Positions 1 through 8,129 of a stretch of 64,000 nucleotides of DNA are shown piece after piece. Both the position numbers and the translations under genes were made by a program. Every line of letters starts with the position of its first letter. The stretch's first letter is position 1. The notes below the pieces were generated by a model. It did not search any database. It worked only from the letters and a program-made list of their open reading frames with translations, and was not told where the DNA came from. Source of the DNA: CAYWMD01 sp964458575 (lineage in GTDB: Bacteria > Verrucomicrobiota > Verrucomicrobiia > Limisphaerales > JADLHS01); NCBI GenBank assembly GCA_964458575.1, contig CAYWMD010000024.1, positions 26,177-90,176 on the forward strand, read 5' to 3'.

Positions 1-391
1 CCTCGACGTGCGCGATTTTGATTCCCATCTTGGCACAGACCAGGGTGCAGGCCATGGTCGAATTGACATCACCCACCACCACCACCCAGTCGGGTTTTTC
101 CTGCTCACACACCGATTCAAACTTCGCCATGACATTGGCGGTTTGCACCGCGTGCGACCCGGACCCGACGCCCAGGTTGATGTCGGGGGCGGGAATGCCC
201 AGTTCGCCGAAGAACACGTCGGACATTTTCTCGTCGTAATGCTGCCCGGTATGCACCAGCCGGTATTCCAGCCGCGTGCCGTTCCATTGGTTGTTTTCGT
301 CACGTCCCCGCAGACATTTGATCAGCGGGGCAATCTTCATGAAATTGGGGCGGGCGCCCGCAACGATAAGCACTTTGAGTTGTCTGGCCAT
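1..391 (-). CDS. wecB: UDP-N-acetylglucosamine 2-epimerase, N-terminal part (runs off window)
   Basis: The first 130 residues of a non-hydrolysing UDP-GlcNAc 2-epimerase (WecB/WbpI family), which inverts C2 of UDP-GlcNAc or of a 2,3-diacetamido derivative to give the manno sugar in the cytoplasm. Visible are the opening beta strand with ARPNFMK (13-19), HTGQHYDEKM (47-56) and GDVNST (107-112), all family hallmarks. The C-terminal half lies beyond base 1, so the gene is cut by the window, not broken. It is the most downstream gene seen of the minus-strand glycan operon, 39 bases after the DUF354 gene. The WbpB- and WbpD-like genes nearby make a WbpI-type role likely, but substrate cannot be read from this half. 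Confidence 0.93.
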   Translation of the reverse strand, partial: MARQLKVLIVAGARPNFMKIAPLIKCLRGRDENNQWNGTRLEYRLVHTGQHYDEKMSDVFFGELGIPAPDINLGVGSGSHAVQTANVMAKFESVCEQEKPDWVVVVGDVNSTMACTLVCAKMGIKIAHVE

Positions 392-429
392 GATTACGTC
401 CTTTTTGGTTGAAACTCCTGCGTTTAAAC

Positions 430-1488
430 TTATGCCGGTTGGCCGGCGGCGCGGCCGCCTTTGACGATCGCGTCCACGTGGCTCACGATTTCGGACAAAG
501 CCGTTCGCGGTGCGGCCGCGTGCGCGCCGTTCTGCTGGCGACGGGTCAGCTGGATCCTAGTCTGCACGTCCTCAACTTTTTCGATCAACGTCAAGCGGCC
601 CTGCTTCTGCAAATCGCGATCCACCGCGCCAATCTTGCCGCGGAAAATACTGTAAACGGGAACGCCGAGCGCGGCCGCCTCGCGATTCATGGTGCCGCCG
701 CCGCTGACAACGAGGTCGGAGTGCCAGAGCAAATTCAATCCATCCACCGCCTCTTTGGGCACGACGGTCTTTTCATTCTGAAACCAGTGCGGATGGGCGG
801 CCCGGATTTCCGCCTCCTGCTTCTTGTTGCGCGGCAGCAGCACGGCCCTAACGCCCGGCGACTTTGTCACGCGTTCCATGAAGTGGGTAAAAAGCACCTC
901 ACTCTCGGGATTGTGATAATGCGCCTCCGTCGCCGGTGGCCGCACCGTCACGATGATGTCCCCGTTCCCGATGGGCAGTTGCTTTAACAGCGACGCATCG
1001 GGTTTGAACTCGGGCGCGTAAACGTCTTCTTTGATGCCCTTGTAAGTGCGGATGTTCGCCCGGTTTTTGCAGTGCAGGCTCTCCTGGAACATTGTGTCCG
1101 GCACAATTTCCCAACGCGGGCGCACCAGCGGCGGCGCCGAGCAATGTTCGTAATCCATGATCATGACGGTCGGAATGCGGAGGAGATTGCAGAGGAGAAT
1201 TTGGGCGCGTGATCCGTGCGACAACCCCAGGACCGGGCGCTCCCGCAACACGAACGTGAACAGTTGCAGCGTTCGCCACGCCAGCCCCCAGGCCTTGAGC
1301 AGCCGGTTCTTGCCGTAGTGGCGGCCAATCTTTTTGTAGGACAGGCCAAACTTGTCCGCCAGTTCGCAAACCTGGAACGCGTCGCGGGCCGTCAAGACCA
1401 CGGCGTATCCCTGCTGCTCCAGCTCGCGGATGATCGGTTTAAAGAACGGGATGTGCGGTGTGTTCTCCAGATCAATCCAGATCTTCAT
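430..1488 (-). CDS. DUF354 family protein, probable glycosyltransferase-fold enzyme
   Basis: A 352-residue DUF354 protein. The start is set at MKIWIDLENTPH, where family similarity begins. The frame stays open upstream to 1620, with another ATG at 1575, but those extra residues look like untranslated leader. DUF354 proteins share the two-Rossmann fold of UDP-GlcNAc 2-epimerases and GT-B glycosyltransferases and are common in capsule and O-antigen loci; their reaction is mostly unproven. Visible: LSHGSRAQILLCNLLRIPTV in the N-terminal half, and a glycine-rich VSGGGTMNREAAALGVPV in the C-terminal half that resembles a nucleotide-sugar site. It lies between the Wzz-like gene and wecB on the same strand. 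No clear Shine-Dalgarno precedes either start. Confidence 0.82.
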   Translation of the reverse strand: MKIWIDLENTPHIPFFKPIIRELEQQGYAVVLTARDAFQVCELADKFGLSYKKIGRHYGKNRLLKAWGLAWRTLQLFTFVLRERPVLGLSHGSRAQILLCNLLRIPTVMIMDYEHCSAPPLVRPRWEIVPDTMFQESLHCKNRANIRTYKGIKEDVYAPEFKPDASLLKQLPIGNGDIIVTVRPPATEAHYHNPESEVLFTHFMERVTKSPGVRAVLLPRNKKQEAEIRAAHPHWFQNEKTVVPKEAVDGLNLLWHSDLVVSGGGTMNREAAALGVPVYSIFRGKIGAVDRDLQKQGRLTLIEKVEDVQTRIQLTRRQQNGAHAAAPRTALSEIVSHVDAIVKGGRAAGQPA

Positions 1489-1758
1489 GCGTGGCGCGGT
1501 GACGGCCCGGCTAGCCGGGACTTTCGCGTGAAGTGAAACGGAGTTGGCGGACGTTGCGATGAGGGGAGCGGACATATTTGTTTGTAAGTGTGTTCGAACA
1601 GCGATTCCTTGTTTTATCAATTGTTATAGATTTCGTTTTCCTTCGTCACAAAGTCAACGTCGAGGTTTTTCGGACAGTGTCCCGGGGCAACCCGGGGCGA
1701 TCCGTTCGTTTGAACGAGGATGATAGCGGCGGCGTTGCCAGGCGGCACCAACCGCCGG

Positions 1759-3990
1759 TCAGGCGTCGTTGAGGAATTCCTGATACAACCGGGTCGGAAT
1801 GTATGTCCGGACCTTGTTGAGCACGGTGCTGACATTCGCCTTGGATTTGACCAGCATTGCGTTCGCCTTTTGCACGGCTTCCTGGTTGGTTTTCTCCGAC
1901 TCGACGATCAGCAACACCGAATCCATCAACCCCGCCAGGCGCGGCGTCATGCTGGTCTGGCTGACCGGAGGCATGTCGAAAACTATGTAATCGTACTCAC
2001 TCGCTTTGAGTGTGGGCATCAGGTTGGCAAAGCCCCGGGGCAAAATGCTCGGCAAACGCGAGTTTTCCTCCCGTTTGGCGGCGTACGCGCCTTCCTGTGT
2101 TTGCGCACCCTGCAAATCGCTTTTCAGCTTCTCGTCCAATCCACGTCCCGGCTTGCCCTTGTGAAACGGCTGTGCCTTGCCCTGGTCATCGTTCAAATCC
2201 ACCAGCAGCACATTCCCGCCGCCGGACTCGGACAGCGACGCGGCCAGACCCGCCGCGATGCTGCTCACGCCCGCGCCCCGGTTGCAACTGGTTACCGCTA
2301 CCAGCTTGGGGTTGTGCGCGAGGTTCCGAACCTCGAAGTCAACGATCAACCGGTCACGCAGGCCCTCGCAAAAGCGTCGCATCGAATCTCCACGGTCGTA
2401 AACCGTGACGGCCAGCGTGCCTGCGGGTTCGGCCACCGGTGCATGTTCCCGTTCCCTTGAGCGTCGCCGGGATTTTTTCCGGTCACGGCTTGATTGACGG
2501 TGACCGTTCCGGGCGATGTCAGGAATTGAAATCATCAGCGGCAGGCGCAATTTGTTCTCGATGTCAGACGGTCGCTTCACGGAACGATCGAGAAAGAACT
2601 CCAGGCCGAAGGCGAGGGCGATCCCGAAAAACGCGCAACCGCCCACCAGCATTCCCAGTTTCTTCAGGAATTTCTTGGACCACATCTTGCGGGCCGGAGT
2701 CGGTGATTGAATCACGCTGATGTTCGGAGCGCTGCCATTTCCCAGGGCGGCCTCGATGTGGTACTGCTCCATGCCTGCCGAATAGCGCTTGAGGCTGCCT
2801 TGCAGGTCCTCACGCTTGCGTTGCAGGTCCCCGATGATCGGCGCCATGTTTTCCGCCTTGTCCACCTGACTCTGAAGATTGGTCATTTGCCCGCTCAGGA
2901 CGGCAATTTTGGACTCAAGCGCCAGGATCTGTGTTGCCGCCGCCGTCGGATCCGATGTCGTGGTGGCCGGCTGGCCGGCCAATGAAGCCACCGGCGTGGC
3001 GAGATTTGCCAGACCGGGGAATCTGGTTTCCAAATCTTGCTTGTGTTTCTTTTCCTTGTCGATTTCTCCCCGAACCGCCTTCACGTAAATACTTCCTTCG
3101 AGAAAATCCACCCTCAGTTCCGCCTCCCGTCGTTGCAACTGTTCAAGACGCCCGCAGATTTCCCGGTATTCGCCGCGGATATCAGCCGGCGGCACCACCG
3201 TCGAGTTGGTCAGTGTCACACCGTTCGTTGAGGTCAGTTTGGTTGTCTGGCTCAAGATCGCCTGATAACCGGCCAGGTCGGCCTGCGCTTTGAAAAGCTC
3301 CTCCCGAATCGCCGAGATCTCTTTCCGTGCATCCTCGATTGAAGCCACGCCCGCCTCGCCCTTTGCGTCCTTGAGTTTCTGCTCCGTCTGTTCAAGCTCC
3401 TTCCGCAATCGTTGCGTTTCCTGGGTGAAGAAATTCCCCAACTCCAAAGGATGCCGCAATTCGATGTGCCGGTCCGAGTACGCCAGAATGACCTTGCGCA
3501 GCACCTCCTGGGCGATTTCGGGGTCGGGATGCCGGAAGAAAATGGCCAGCACACTGCGCCGGGGCAACGGTTCGATCGTCAGATTTTCCCGCACCACCCC
3601 CGTGGCGGCATCGAAGCTGTTACCACCGCTTACCTTGGCCAGGATGCGTTCCGCCCCCACGGCCCGAACGACCGCCTGTGCCAGGTCCATGCTCCGGAGG
3701 ATGTCAATCTCCGTGTTGATGATGCTGTCGTCCTGCTCGTTGAGCATGCGGGCGGGGGCTTCGGTGCCGGACGGCGTTGGGGTTCTCCCTTCAACCACGT
3801 AACGGATGTACAATTCGGCTTCCGAGTGGTATTGCGGCGGTTTGAGGACAAACAACAAGGTCAACCCACCGCCGATGGCGGCGGCCAGAAAGAAAAGAAT
3901 CAGCCACTTGCGCCGAAACAGCACATAGTAAATGGCGTCCAGGGAAAATGCCCCCGATGACTGCTCCTCTAATTCTCGATCATCATTCAT
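1759..3990 (-). CDS. Wzz-type polysaccharide co-polymerase fused to a degenerate BY-kinase domain
   Basis: A 743-residue inner-membrane protein that would set polysaccharide chain length in a Wzy-dependent pathway. Order: short cytoplasmic N terminus, TM1 (about 30-50), a long periplasmic region with coiled coil (about 190-245 and 300-325), a proline motif (SPTPARKMWSKK), TM2 (about 445-467), a very basic linker, and a C-terminal ATPase-like domain. Walker A' (VLLVDLND) and Walker B (DYIVFDMPP) are intact. Walker A reads RGAGVSS where tyrosine autokinases have GEGKS/T, so the lysine is a valine. The C-terminal tail has only two tyrosines (RTYIPTRLYQEF) instead of a tyrosine cluster. It is therefore probably a pseudokinase. 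Start chosen at MNDDRELEEQ; the frame extends upstream to 4071 without supporting features. Confidence 0.9.
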   Translation of the reverse strand: MNDDRELEEQSSGAFSLDAIYYVLFRRKWLILFFLAAAIGGGLTLLFVLKPPQYHSEAELYIRYVVEGRTPTPSGTEAPARMLNEQDDSIINTEIDILRSMDLAQAVVRAVGAERILAKVSGGNSFDAATGVVRENLTIEPLPRRSVLAIFFRHPDPEIAQEVLRKVILAYSDRHIELRHPLELGNFFTQETQRLRKELEQTEQKLKDAKGEAGVASIEDARKEISAIREELFKAQADLAGYQAILSQTTKLTSTNGVTLTNSTVVPPADIRGEYREICGRLEQLQRREAELRVDFLEGSIYVKAVRGEIDKEKKHKQDLETRFPGLANLATPVASLAGQPATTTSDPTAAATQILALESKIAVLSGQMTNLQSQVDKAENMAPIIGDLQRKREDLQGSLKRYSAGMEQYHIEAALGNGSAPNISVIQSPTPARKMWSKKFLKKLGMLVGGCAFFGIALAFGLEFFLDRSVKRPSDIENKLRLPLMISIPDIARNGHRQSSRDRKKSRRRSREREHAPVAEPAGTLAVTVYDRGDSMRRFCEGLRDRLIVDFEVRNLAHNPKLVAVTSCNRGAGVSSIAAGLAASLSESGGGNVLLVDLNDDQGKAQPFHKGKPGRGLDEKLKSDLQGAQTQEGAYAAKREENSRLPSILPRGFANLMPTLKASEYDYIVFDMPPVSQTSMTPRLAGLMDSVLLIVESEKTNQEAVQKANAMLVKSKANVSTVLNKVRTYIPTRLYQEFLNDA

Positions 3991-4137
3991 GAACTTACCC
4001 AGTCTGCCGGCCGCAGGGAAATGCCGCCAGCGTTTTCGATGAACCGGCGGACCACACGGAACGACGGTCACGGCAAGGCAATTGCCGTGTTTTCAATCCC
4101 TCCGCGGACGCCTGGCGTCCCGTCCCGGGTCGAACCT

Positions 4138-4635
4138 TCAAGATTTCGGCGCGAGTGTTTTGACCACTCTCGCCGGATTACCGGCCACCACGGCGCCGGC
4201 CGGCACGTCCTTGGTAACGACGCTGCCGGCGCCAATCAAAGCCTTTTCCCCCACGGTGATCCCGCACAGCAGGGTCGCGCCGGACCCAATGGAGGCGCCG
4301 CGTTTGACGAGCGTCTTCACGCAATGCCAGTCGGCTTCCGTTTGCAACTGACCGTCGCCGTTCGTGGCACGCGGGTAACGGTCGTTGATGAAAGTCACAT
4401 TGTGACCGATGAACACATCGTCCTCCAGCGTCACACCTTCGCAAATGAAGGTGTGGCTGGAGACTTTGCACCGGCTGCCAATTTTTGCGCCTTTCTGAAT
4501 CTCAACAAATGTCCCGATTTTGACATCATCGCCGATTTCACAACCATAGAGGTTGGTGAAGTCGTAGATGCGGACGTTTTTGCCGAGTTTGACGTCTGGG
4601 GCGATGCGTTGAAACGGCGGTTGCGAGGAACTCAT
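4138..4635 (-). CDS. WbpD-like hexapeptide-repeat N-acetyltransferase
   Basis: A 165-residue left-handed beta-helix acyltransferase, the normal length for WbpD/WlbB, which acetylates the 3-amino group of UDP-2-acetamido-3-amino-2,3-dideoxy-glucuronate using acetyl-CoA. Hexapeptide repeats run almost throughout (VKLGKNVRIYDF, IGDDVKIGTFVEIQKGAKIG, ASIGSGATLLCGITVGEKAL), with the family signature GHNVTFINDRYPRA in the middle and a typical end (VVTKDVPAGAVVAGNPARVV). The stop lies 15 bases from the start of nothing else downstream but follows the WbpB-like gene by only 15 bases, so the two are co-transcribed and probably consecutive in one pathway. Confidence 0.88.
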   Translation of the reverse strand: MSSSQPPFQRIAPDVKLGKNVRIYDFTNLYGCEIGDDVKIGTFVEIQKGAKIGSRCKVSSHTFICEGVTLEDDVFIGHNVTFINDRYPRATNGDGQLQTEADWHCVKTLVKRGASIGSGATLLCGITVGEKALIGAGSVVTKDVPAGAVVAGNPARVVKTLAPKS

Positions 4636-4650
4636 ATCGTATAACCCCGC

Positions 4651-5817
4651 TCAAGCATACGCGAGTTCCTTGACCGCGACACGGGGACGCCGGTTCCGCT
4701 TGGCGCGCCCGTTGGTCCCAGCGGGCGAAGTGCCGTTGACCACTACATTGACGGAAATATGGCCGTTGGTCTTGGCCTCGGTTTCGCGTTTGGAACGGAA
4801 GGGCAGTTCCACGGGGCCACCGCCACGTTTCAAAGATTCCGAGGACGCTTCGAGAATCTCCACCAATTGCAAACCTTGTTTGCCGTCGGAAATGGGAGTG
4901 GTGCCGTTGCGGATGCAGTCCACGAAATGCTGGCACTCAACCTTGAGCGGCTCTTCCTGCTTGATGTACGGCACATAGACATCGCCGTAGTGATATGCGT
5001 AATGGAATTCGGCAAAGGTGTCGTAATGCGGTGGGCGCTCCACACGGGCGTCAAAGATGCGCAGCTTCTCCAATGGCGCGACGTCGTCATAAACGATCAT
5101 TCGCCGGCTGCCCACGATGGTCATTTCACGAACCTTGCGCGGATCCAACCAACTGCTTTGAATGATGGCCGTCCGATCCTTCGGATATGAGAGGCACATG
5201 GTGGTCACATCCTCGATGCCCGGCGTCACGTGCGCGCTGCCCTGGCAGTTCACCGACACCGGCGCTCCGCCCATGATGTGCCCGATGATGGAGATGTCGT
5301 GCGGGGCGAGGTCCCAAGCCACGTTGATGTCCTTCTGGAACAGCCCCAGGTTGAGTCGCCGCGCTGAAATGTAGCGGATCTCGCCGATGTCGCCGGAGTC
5401 CACGATCTGTTTGATCTTCCGCACCGCGGGGGAATAGAGAAACGTATGCCCGGTCATGAGCACCAAACCCTTGCTACGGGCGATTTCGATCAACTCCTCG
5501 CATTCCGCCGTCGAGGCGGCCATGGGTTTCTCGATGAAAGTGTGCTTGCCCGCCAACAGTGCCGCCTTCGCCATCGGGAAATGCAGCCGCACCGCGGTGG
5601 CGATCACCACGGCATCCACCCCGACGCCATTCAGCACGTGTTCGTAATCGGTCTCGCCGCCCACTTCGGGATAAAGGGACTTGAGGTGCGCCAGCCGCTT
5701 TTCGCTGATGTCGCACATGACTTTGAGGCTGCAATCTGGAAGTGATCTGAAATTGCGGATCAGATTTGGTCCCCAGTAGCCGCAGCCAACGACTCCAACT
5801 TTGATTTGTTTTGTCAT
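4651..5817 (-). CDS. Gfo/Idh/MocA oxidoreductase, WbpB/WlbA-like
   Basis: A 388-residue NAD-dependent oxidoreductase. The N-terminal Rossmann motif is VGVVGCGYWGPNLIRNF and the family EKP signature is FIEKPMAAS, followed by the substrate domain. WbpB/WlbA oxidise C3 of UDP-GlcNAcA to give the 3-keto sugar that is then aminated (WbpE) and acetylated (WbpD). The short gap to the WbpD-like gene supports that role. The C-terminal 40 residues are a lysine/arginine-rich extension (NGRAKRNRRPRVAVKEL) beyond the usual fold. No WbpA dehydrogenase or WbpE aminotransferase is seen here; they may lie beyond base 1. The exact sugar is inferred from context. Confidence 0.87.
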   Translation of the reverse strand: MTKQIKVGVVGCGYWGPNLIRNFRSLPDCSLKVMCDISEKRLAHLKSLYPEVGGETDYEHVLNGVGVDAVVIATAVRLHFPMAKAALLAGKHTFIEKPMAASTAECEELIEIARSKGLVLMTGHTFLYSPAVRKIKQIVDSGDIGEIRYISARRLNLGLFQKDINVAWDLAPHDISIIGHIMGGAPVSVNCQGSAHVTPGIEDVTTMCLSYPKDRTAIIQSSWLDPRKVREMTIVGSRRMIVYDDVAPLEKLRIFDARVERPPHYDTFAEFHYAYHYGDVYVPYIKQEEPLKVECQHFVDCIRNGTTPISDGKQGLQLVEILEASSESLKRGGGPVELPFRSKRETEAKTNGHISVNVVVNGTSPAGTNGRAKRNRRPRVAVKELAYA

Positions 5818-5842
5818 AATTACGTCTCCAATTCGGTTTTGA

Positions 5843-6661
5843 TTATGTTCCGTTCCTTGTTAAATACGTTTGTTGAAACGAGTGCCCGGAAGCAACGCCC
5901 GCCGTTTCGGGCATGGCATAACGGTTCGCCGTCCGAACCCGAACAGGGGTCGGTGACGATACGACCGCTTTGGCGGCCTTCCTTGCACTCCGGTTATCTC
6001 GCATTTGAACCAGCAAGGCAGGTACCGTTTTGAAGATTATTTGAAAATCCAGCCAGGGATTTTGCGTGCGTGCGTACTTGATGTCCAACTGGATCATCTC
6101 CACAAACGTGGTCCGGTTCTTCCCGCTGACCTGCCACAATCCGGTGAGCCCCGGCACAGCGTTGAACCGCTCCTTCTGCCACGGCAAGTACTGCTGGTAT
6201 TCGTAAGGCAGACACGGCCGAGGACCAACTAGGCTCATCTCACCCAGAAAGACATTGATAAGCTGCGGCAGCTCATCCAGACCGGAAGAGCGCAGGATCG
6301 AACCAAACGGGATGACCCGCGGATCCCCCTTGGCGTCCATCTTCACCATCGGAGCGTCGGATTGCAGCAGTTGCTGCAGGTGACCCTGGTGAACACTCGT
6401 ATCCGCCCCGACATGCATGGTTCGGAATTTAAGACACATGAACGGTCGCCCCAGGAAACCCACCCGCTCCTGCCGGAACAGAATCGGGCCGCGCGACACC
6501 ACCCGAATGGTCACCGCGATGATGCCCATTAGCGGAATCAACACCGGCAGCGCCAGCAAAATCAGGACAATGTCCAAGGCACGTTTCCAACCCGGAATTT
6601 GGACAGGTGCCGGGGAGAATACCGCGCCGGCACGGTTTGTTGCGTGAGAAGGAGAGTTCAT
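5843..6661 (-). CDS. Initiating undecaprenyl-phosphate sugar-phosphate transferase
   Basis: A 272-residue bacterial sugar transferase (polyprenyl-phosphate phosphoglycosyltransferase, WcaJ/WbaP C-terminal type) that loads the first sugar-1-phosphate onto undecaprenyl phosphate at the inner membrane. Seen: KRALDIVLILLALPVLIPLM (start of the re-entrant membrane helix), GPILFRQERVGFLGRPFMCLKFRTM, SSGLDELPQLINVFLGEMSL and VGPRPCLPYE, all family landmarks, with the catalytic Asp-Glu pair in LDELPQL. The multi-helix N-terminal membrane domain of WcaJ is missing, so this is the short form. Start taken at MNSPSHATNR; an open extension reaches 6724. It is the first enzyme gene after the structured non-coding region that follows the NusG-like gene. 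Confidence 0.93.
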   Translation of the reverse strand: MNSPSHATNRAGAVFSPAPVQIPGWKRALDIVLILLALPVLIPLMGIIAVTIRVVSRGPILFRQERVGFLGRPFMCLKFRTMHVGADTSVHQGHLQQLLQSDAPMVKMDAKGDPRVIPFGSILRSSGLDELPQLINVFLGEMSLVGPRPCLPYEYQQYLPWQKERFNAVPGLTGLWQVSGKNRTTFVEMIQLDIKYARTQNPWLDFQIIFKTVPALLVQMRDNRSARKAAKAVVSSPTPVRVRTANRYAMPETAGVASGHSFQQTYLTRNGT

Positions 6662-6990
6662 GGGAGGAAGGATTGGGTCAAACAGGATTTCGCCACCCCG
6701 CACGAACGCAGCGCCGGCTGACACAATTCGCCCGGAAGCCGGCCGGGGTCGCCCACTTGACTACAACAATTCGATAACAACATACGACTTGATACGACTC
6801 AGAGTTACAACCTGTCGGTCCGCGAACTTTCGCCGGACCGCTGGTGGGGTTCCCCGATTACCGGGAAAGCTCCGCACTTGCAGGCGGGAGTTCACTCCCA
6901 CCCGATTTCTCGCTGGCGCCCGGCGACCTGCCGGGCGCCCTGTCTTTTTGCGGCAGACTCAAACTCAATCCGCAACGCCGTTTTCACGGC
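6662..6990 (-). promoter_or_regulatory. Hairpin-rich intergenic leader between the NusG-like gene and the glycan operon
   Basis: A 329-base non-coding stretch with an unusual density of perfect inverted repeats. The stems are: 6915-6924 with 6930-6939 (10 bp, 5-base loop), 6886-6891 with 6894-6899 (6 bp), and 6816-6822 with 6834-6840 (7 bp, with further pairing inside). On the plus strand the 10-bp hairpin is followed by TGTCTTTTT and looks like an intrinsic terminator facing against the operon. In the operon direction no U-tract follows it. A processive antiterminator encoded immediately upstream makes a recruitment site or conditional terminator plausible, but this is inference; no ops-like element was recognised. 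No gene was found here. Confidence 0.5.
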
Positions 6991-7545
6991 TTAATGGGCG
7001 AACGCCAACACCGGCGCGCGATCCGCCACACTGTCTCTTTCCAACACCACCGAACCCCGGTCCACTTCCACCGGTGTGGGACCACCCAAAATATCCAGAA
7101 GCACCTGCACCCGCTGCCGGGCCGGCATGATGCGCAACACAAACGCCCGCATGCCGGCAAACGCGCCATCGCCCAAGACGACTTCATCGCCCGGCGCCAG
7201 CCGATCATCCAGCGCCAGGGGCGCGTCCGCTTGGAAACATTCCTGCAACTCGCCAATGACCACATCCGACACCGTCGGAATCCGGTCGCCGAAATGCACC
7301 AGACTGCTGATGCCGCTCGTGCGCTGAATGTCCTGCAAAGTCTCGGCGATGACGCAGCGGACAAAAATGTAACCCGGAAAAAGTGGTTCGATGACCCGCG
7401 CCACACCCCGCTGCGTCACCCGTTCGATCCGCAACTGCGGATGAAACACTTCCAGGTTCAACCGCTTCCGCACGTTGGCGGCCGCAATGTGCTCCTGCTT
7501 CGGCTTCGTCCGCGCGCAATACCAAGCTGTTGCTTCCAGAGACAT
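6991..7545 (-). CDS. NusG-family transcription antiterminator (RfaH/LoaP-like)
   Basis: A 184-residue NusG paralogue. The N-terminal NGN domain (about 5-105) has WYCARTKPKQEHIAA at its start and the typical IEPLFPGYIFVRC strand-turn (52-64). The C-terminal KOW-like part (about 118-150) begins PGDEVVLGDGAFAGM. Housekeeping NusG sits in the ribosomal-protein/secE region, so a copy at the head of an exopolysaccharide operon fits the specialised class (RfaH, LoaP, UpxY, TaA) that lets RNA polymerase read through long biosynthetic operons. It stands alone, with 584 non-coding bases before it and a hairpin-rich region after it. Its job is inferred from family and position. Confidence 0.88.
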   Translation of the reverse strand: MSLEATAWYCARTKPKQEHIAAANVRKRLNLEVFHPQLRIERVTQRGVARVIEPLFPGYIFVRCVIAETLQDIQRTSGISSLVHFGDRIPTVSDVVIGELQECFQADAPLALDDRLAPGDEVVLGDGAFAGMRAFVLRIMPARQRVQVLLDILGGPTPVEVDRGSVVLERDSVADRAPVLAFAH

Positions 7546-8129
7546 GAATGATTGTTGGCTTCGTCTTGTTACGATCCGATGACGGTCCGGTGAAATTGGA
7601 ACAACTCTCCGCGTCGTCCCCGAAGCACTCCGGCCTTGTCGTTCCCCCCGCCAAAAATTGTCGCACCGATGTCGTTGTTTGGACGTCCAACGACTCCTTC
7701 GCGGCCATGTTTTCCCGTCTCGTTTTTACTCGTCATCAACGTTGTATATTGACTCACTCATCGTGGGATAACGCAAGCATGTGGCTTTTAAATCATTACG
7801 GAGGTCGCTCCGTAATTTCCCTGACGTAAGAAATTTTCACTCAACGCGACGAAGTGATCCGGCTGACTCTGGCACTCGCCAGGACCGGTAGAGCCGTGCG
7901 GATGTGCGAGACCGAAAAGCTTGATTTTACGGGGATAAACGCGCCAATCCGGGAAGCGCTGCCAACAAGATCCGCCTGATCGTTACAACAAAATCATTCA
8001 GCCGCGGCAACGCCGCCCAACGATTCGTCAGCAACCTCGTTGTGATGTTGCGAGAGAGCTATTGTCACGCGTGCGACAAAAGAAAGCCATCGCGTGAAAC
8101 GCCGCCAGAGTTGCGATCGGACCTTGGTT
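7546..8129. other. Long intergenic leader upstream of the NusG-like gene
   Basis: A 584-base stretch with no convincing gene on either strand. It holds a perfect 9-bp inverted repeat with a 4-base loop (7795-7816) and a 12-base perfect palindrome (TTGGACGTCCAA, 7679-7690). A weak minus-strand promoter may lie between them (-35 TTATCC read from 7771-7766, 17-base spacer, -10 TATACA read from 7748-7743), which would give a 5' leader of about 190 bases. The promoter match is poor and should be treated as a guess. Confidence 0.4.
7795..7816. promoter_or_regulatory. Perfect 9-bp inverted repeat upstream of the NusG-like gene
   Basis: ATTACGGAG and CTCCGTAAT flank a 4-base loop (GTCG). There is no T-tract on either side, so it does not look like an intrinsic terminator. 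It lies about 25 bases upstream of the weak promoter candidate for the antiterminator gene, a position typical of a dimeric regulator's operator. Confidence 0.4.

Noticed and set aside
6915..6949. A terminator ending the antiterminator transcript before the glycan operon
   Set aside because: The T-tract lies on the other strand, so it cannot end minus-strand transcription in the usual way.
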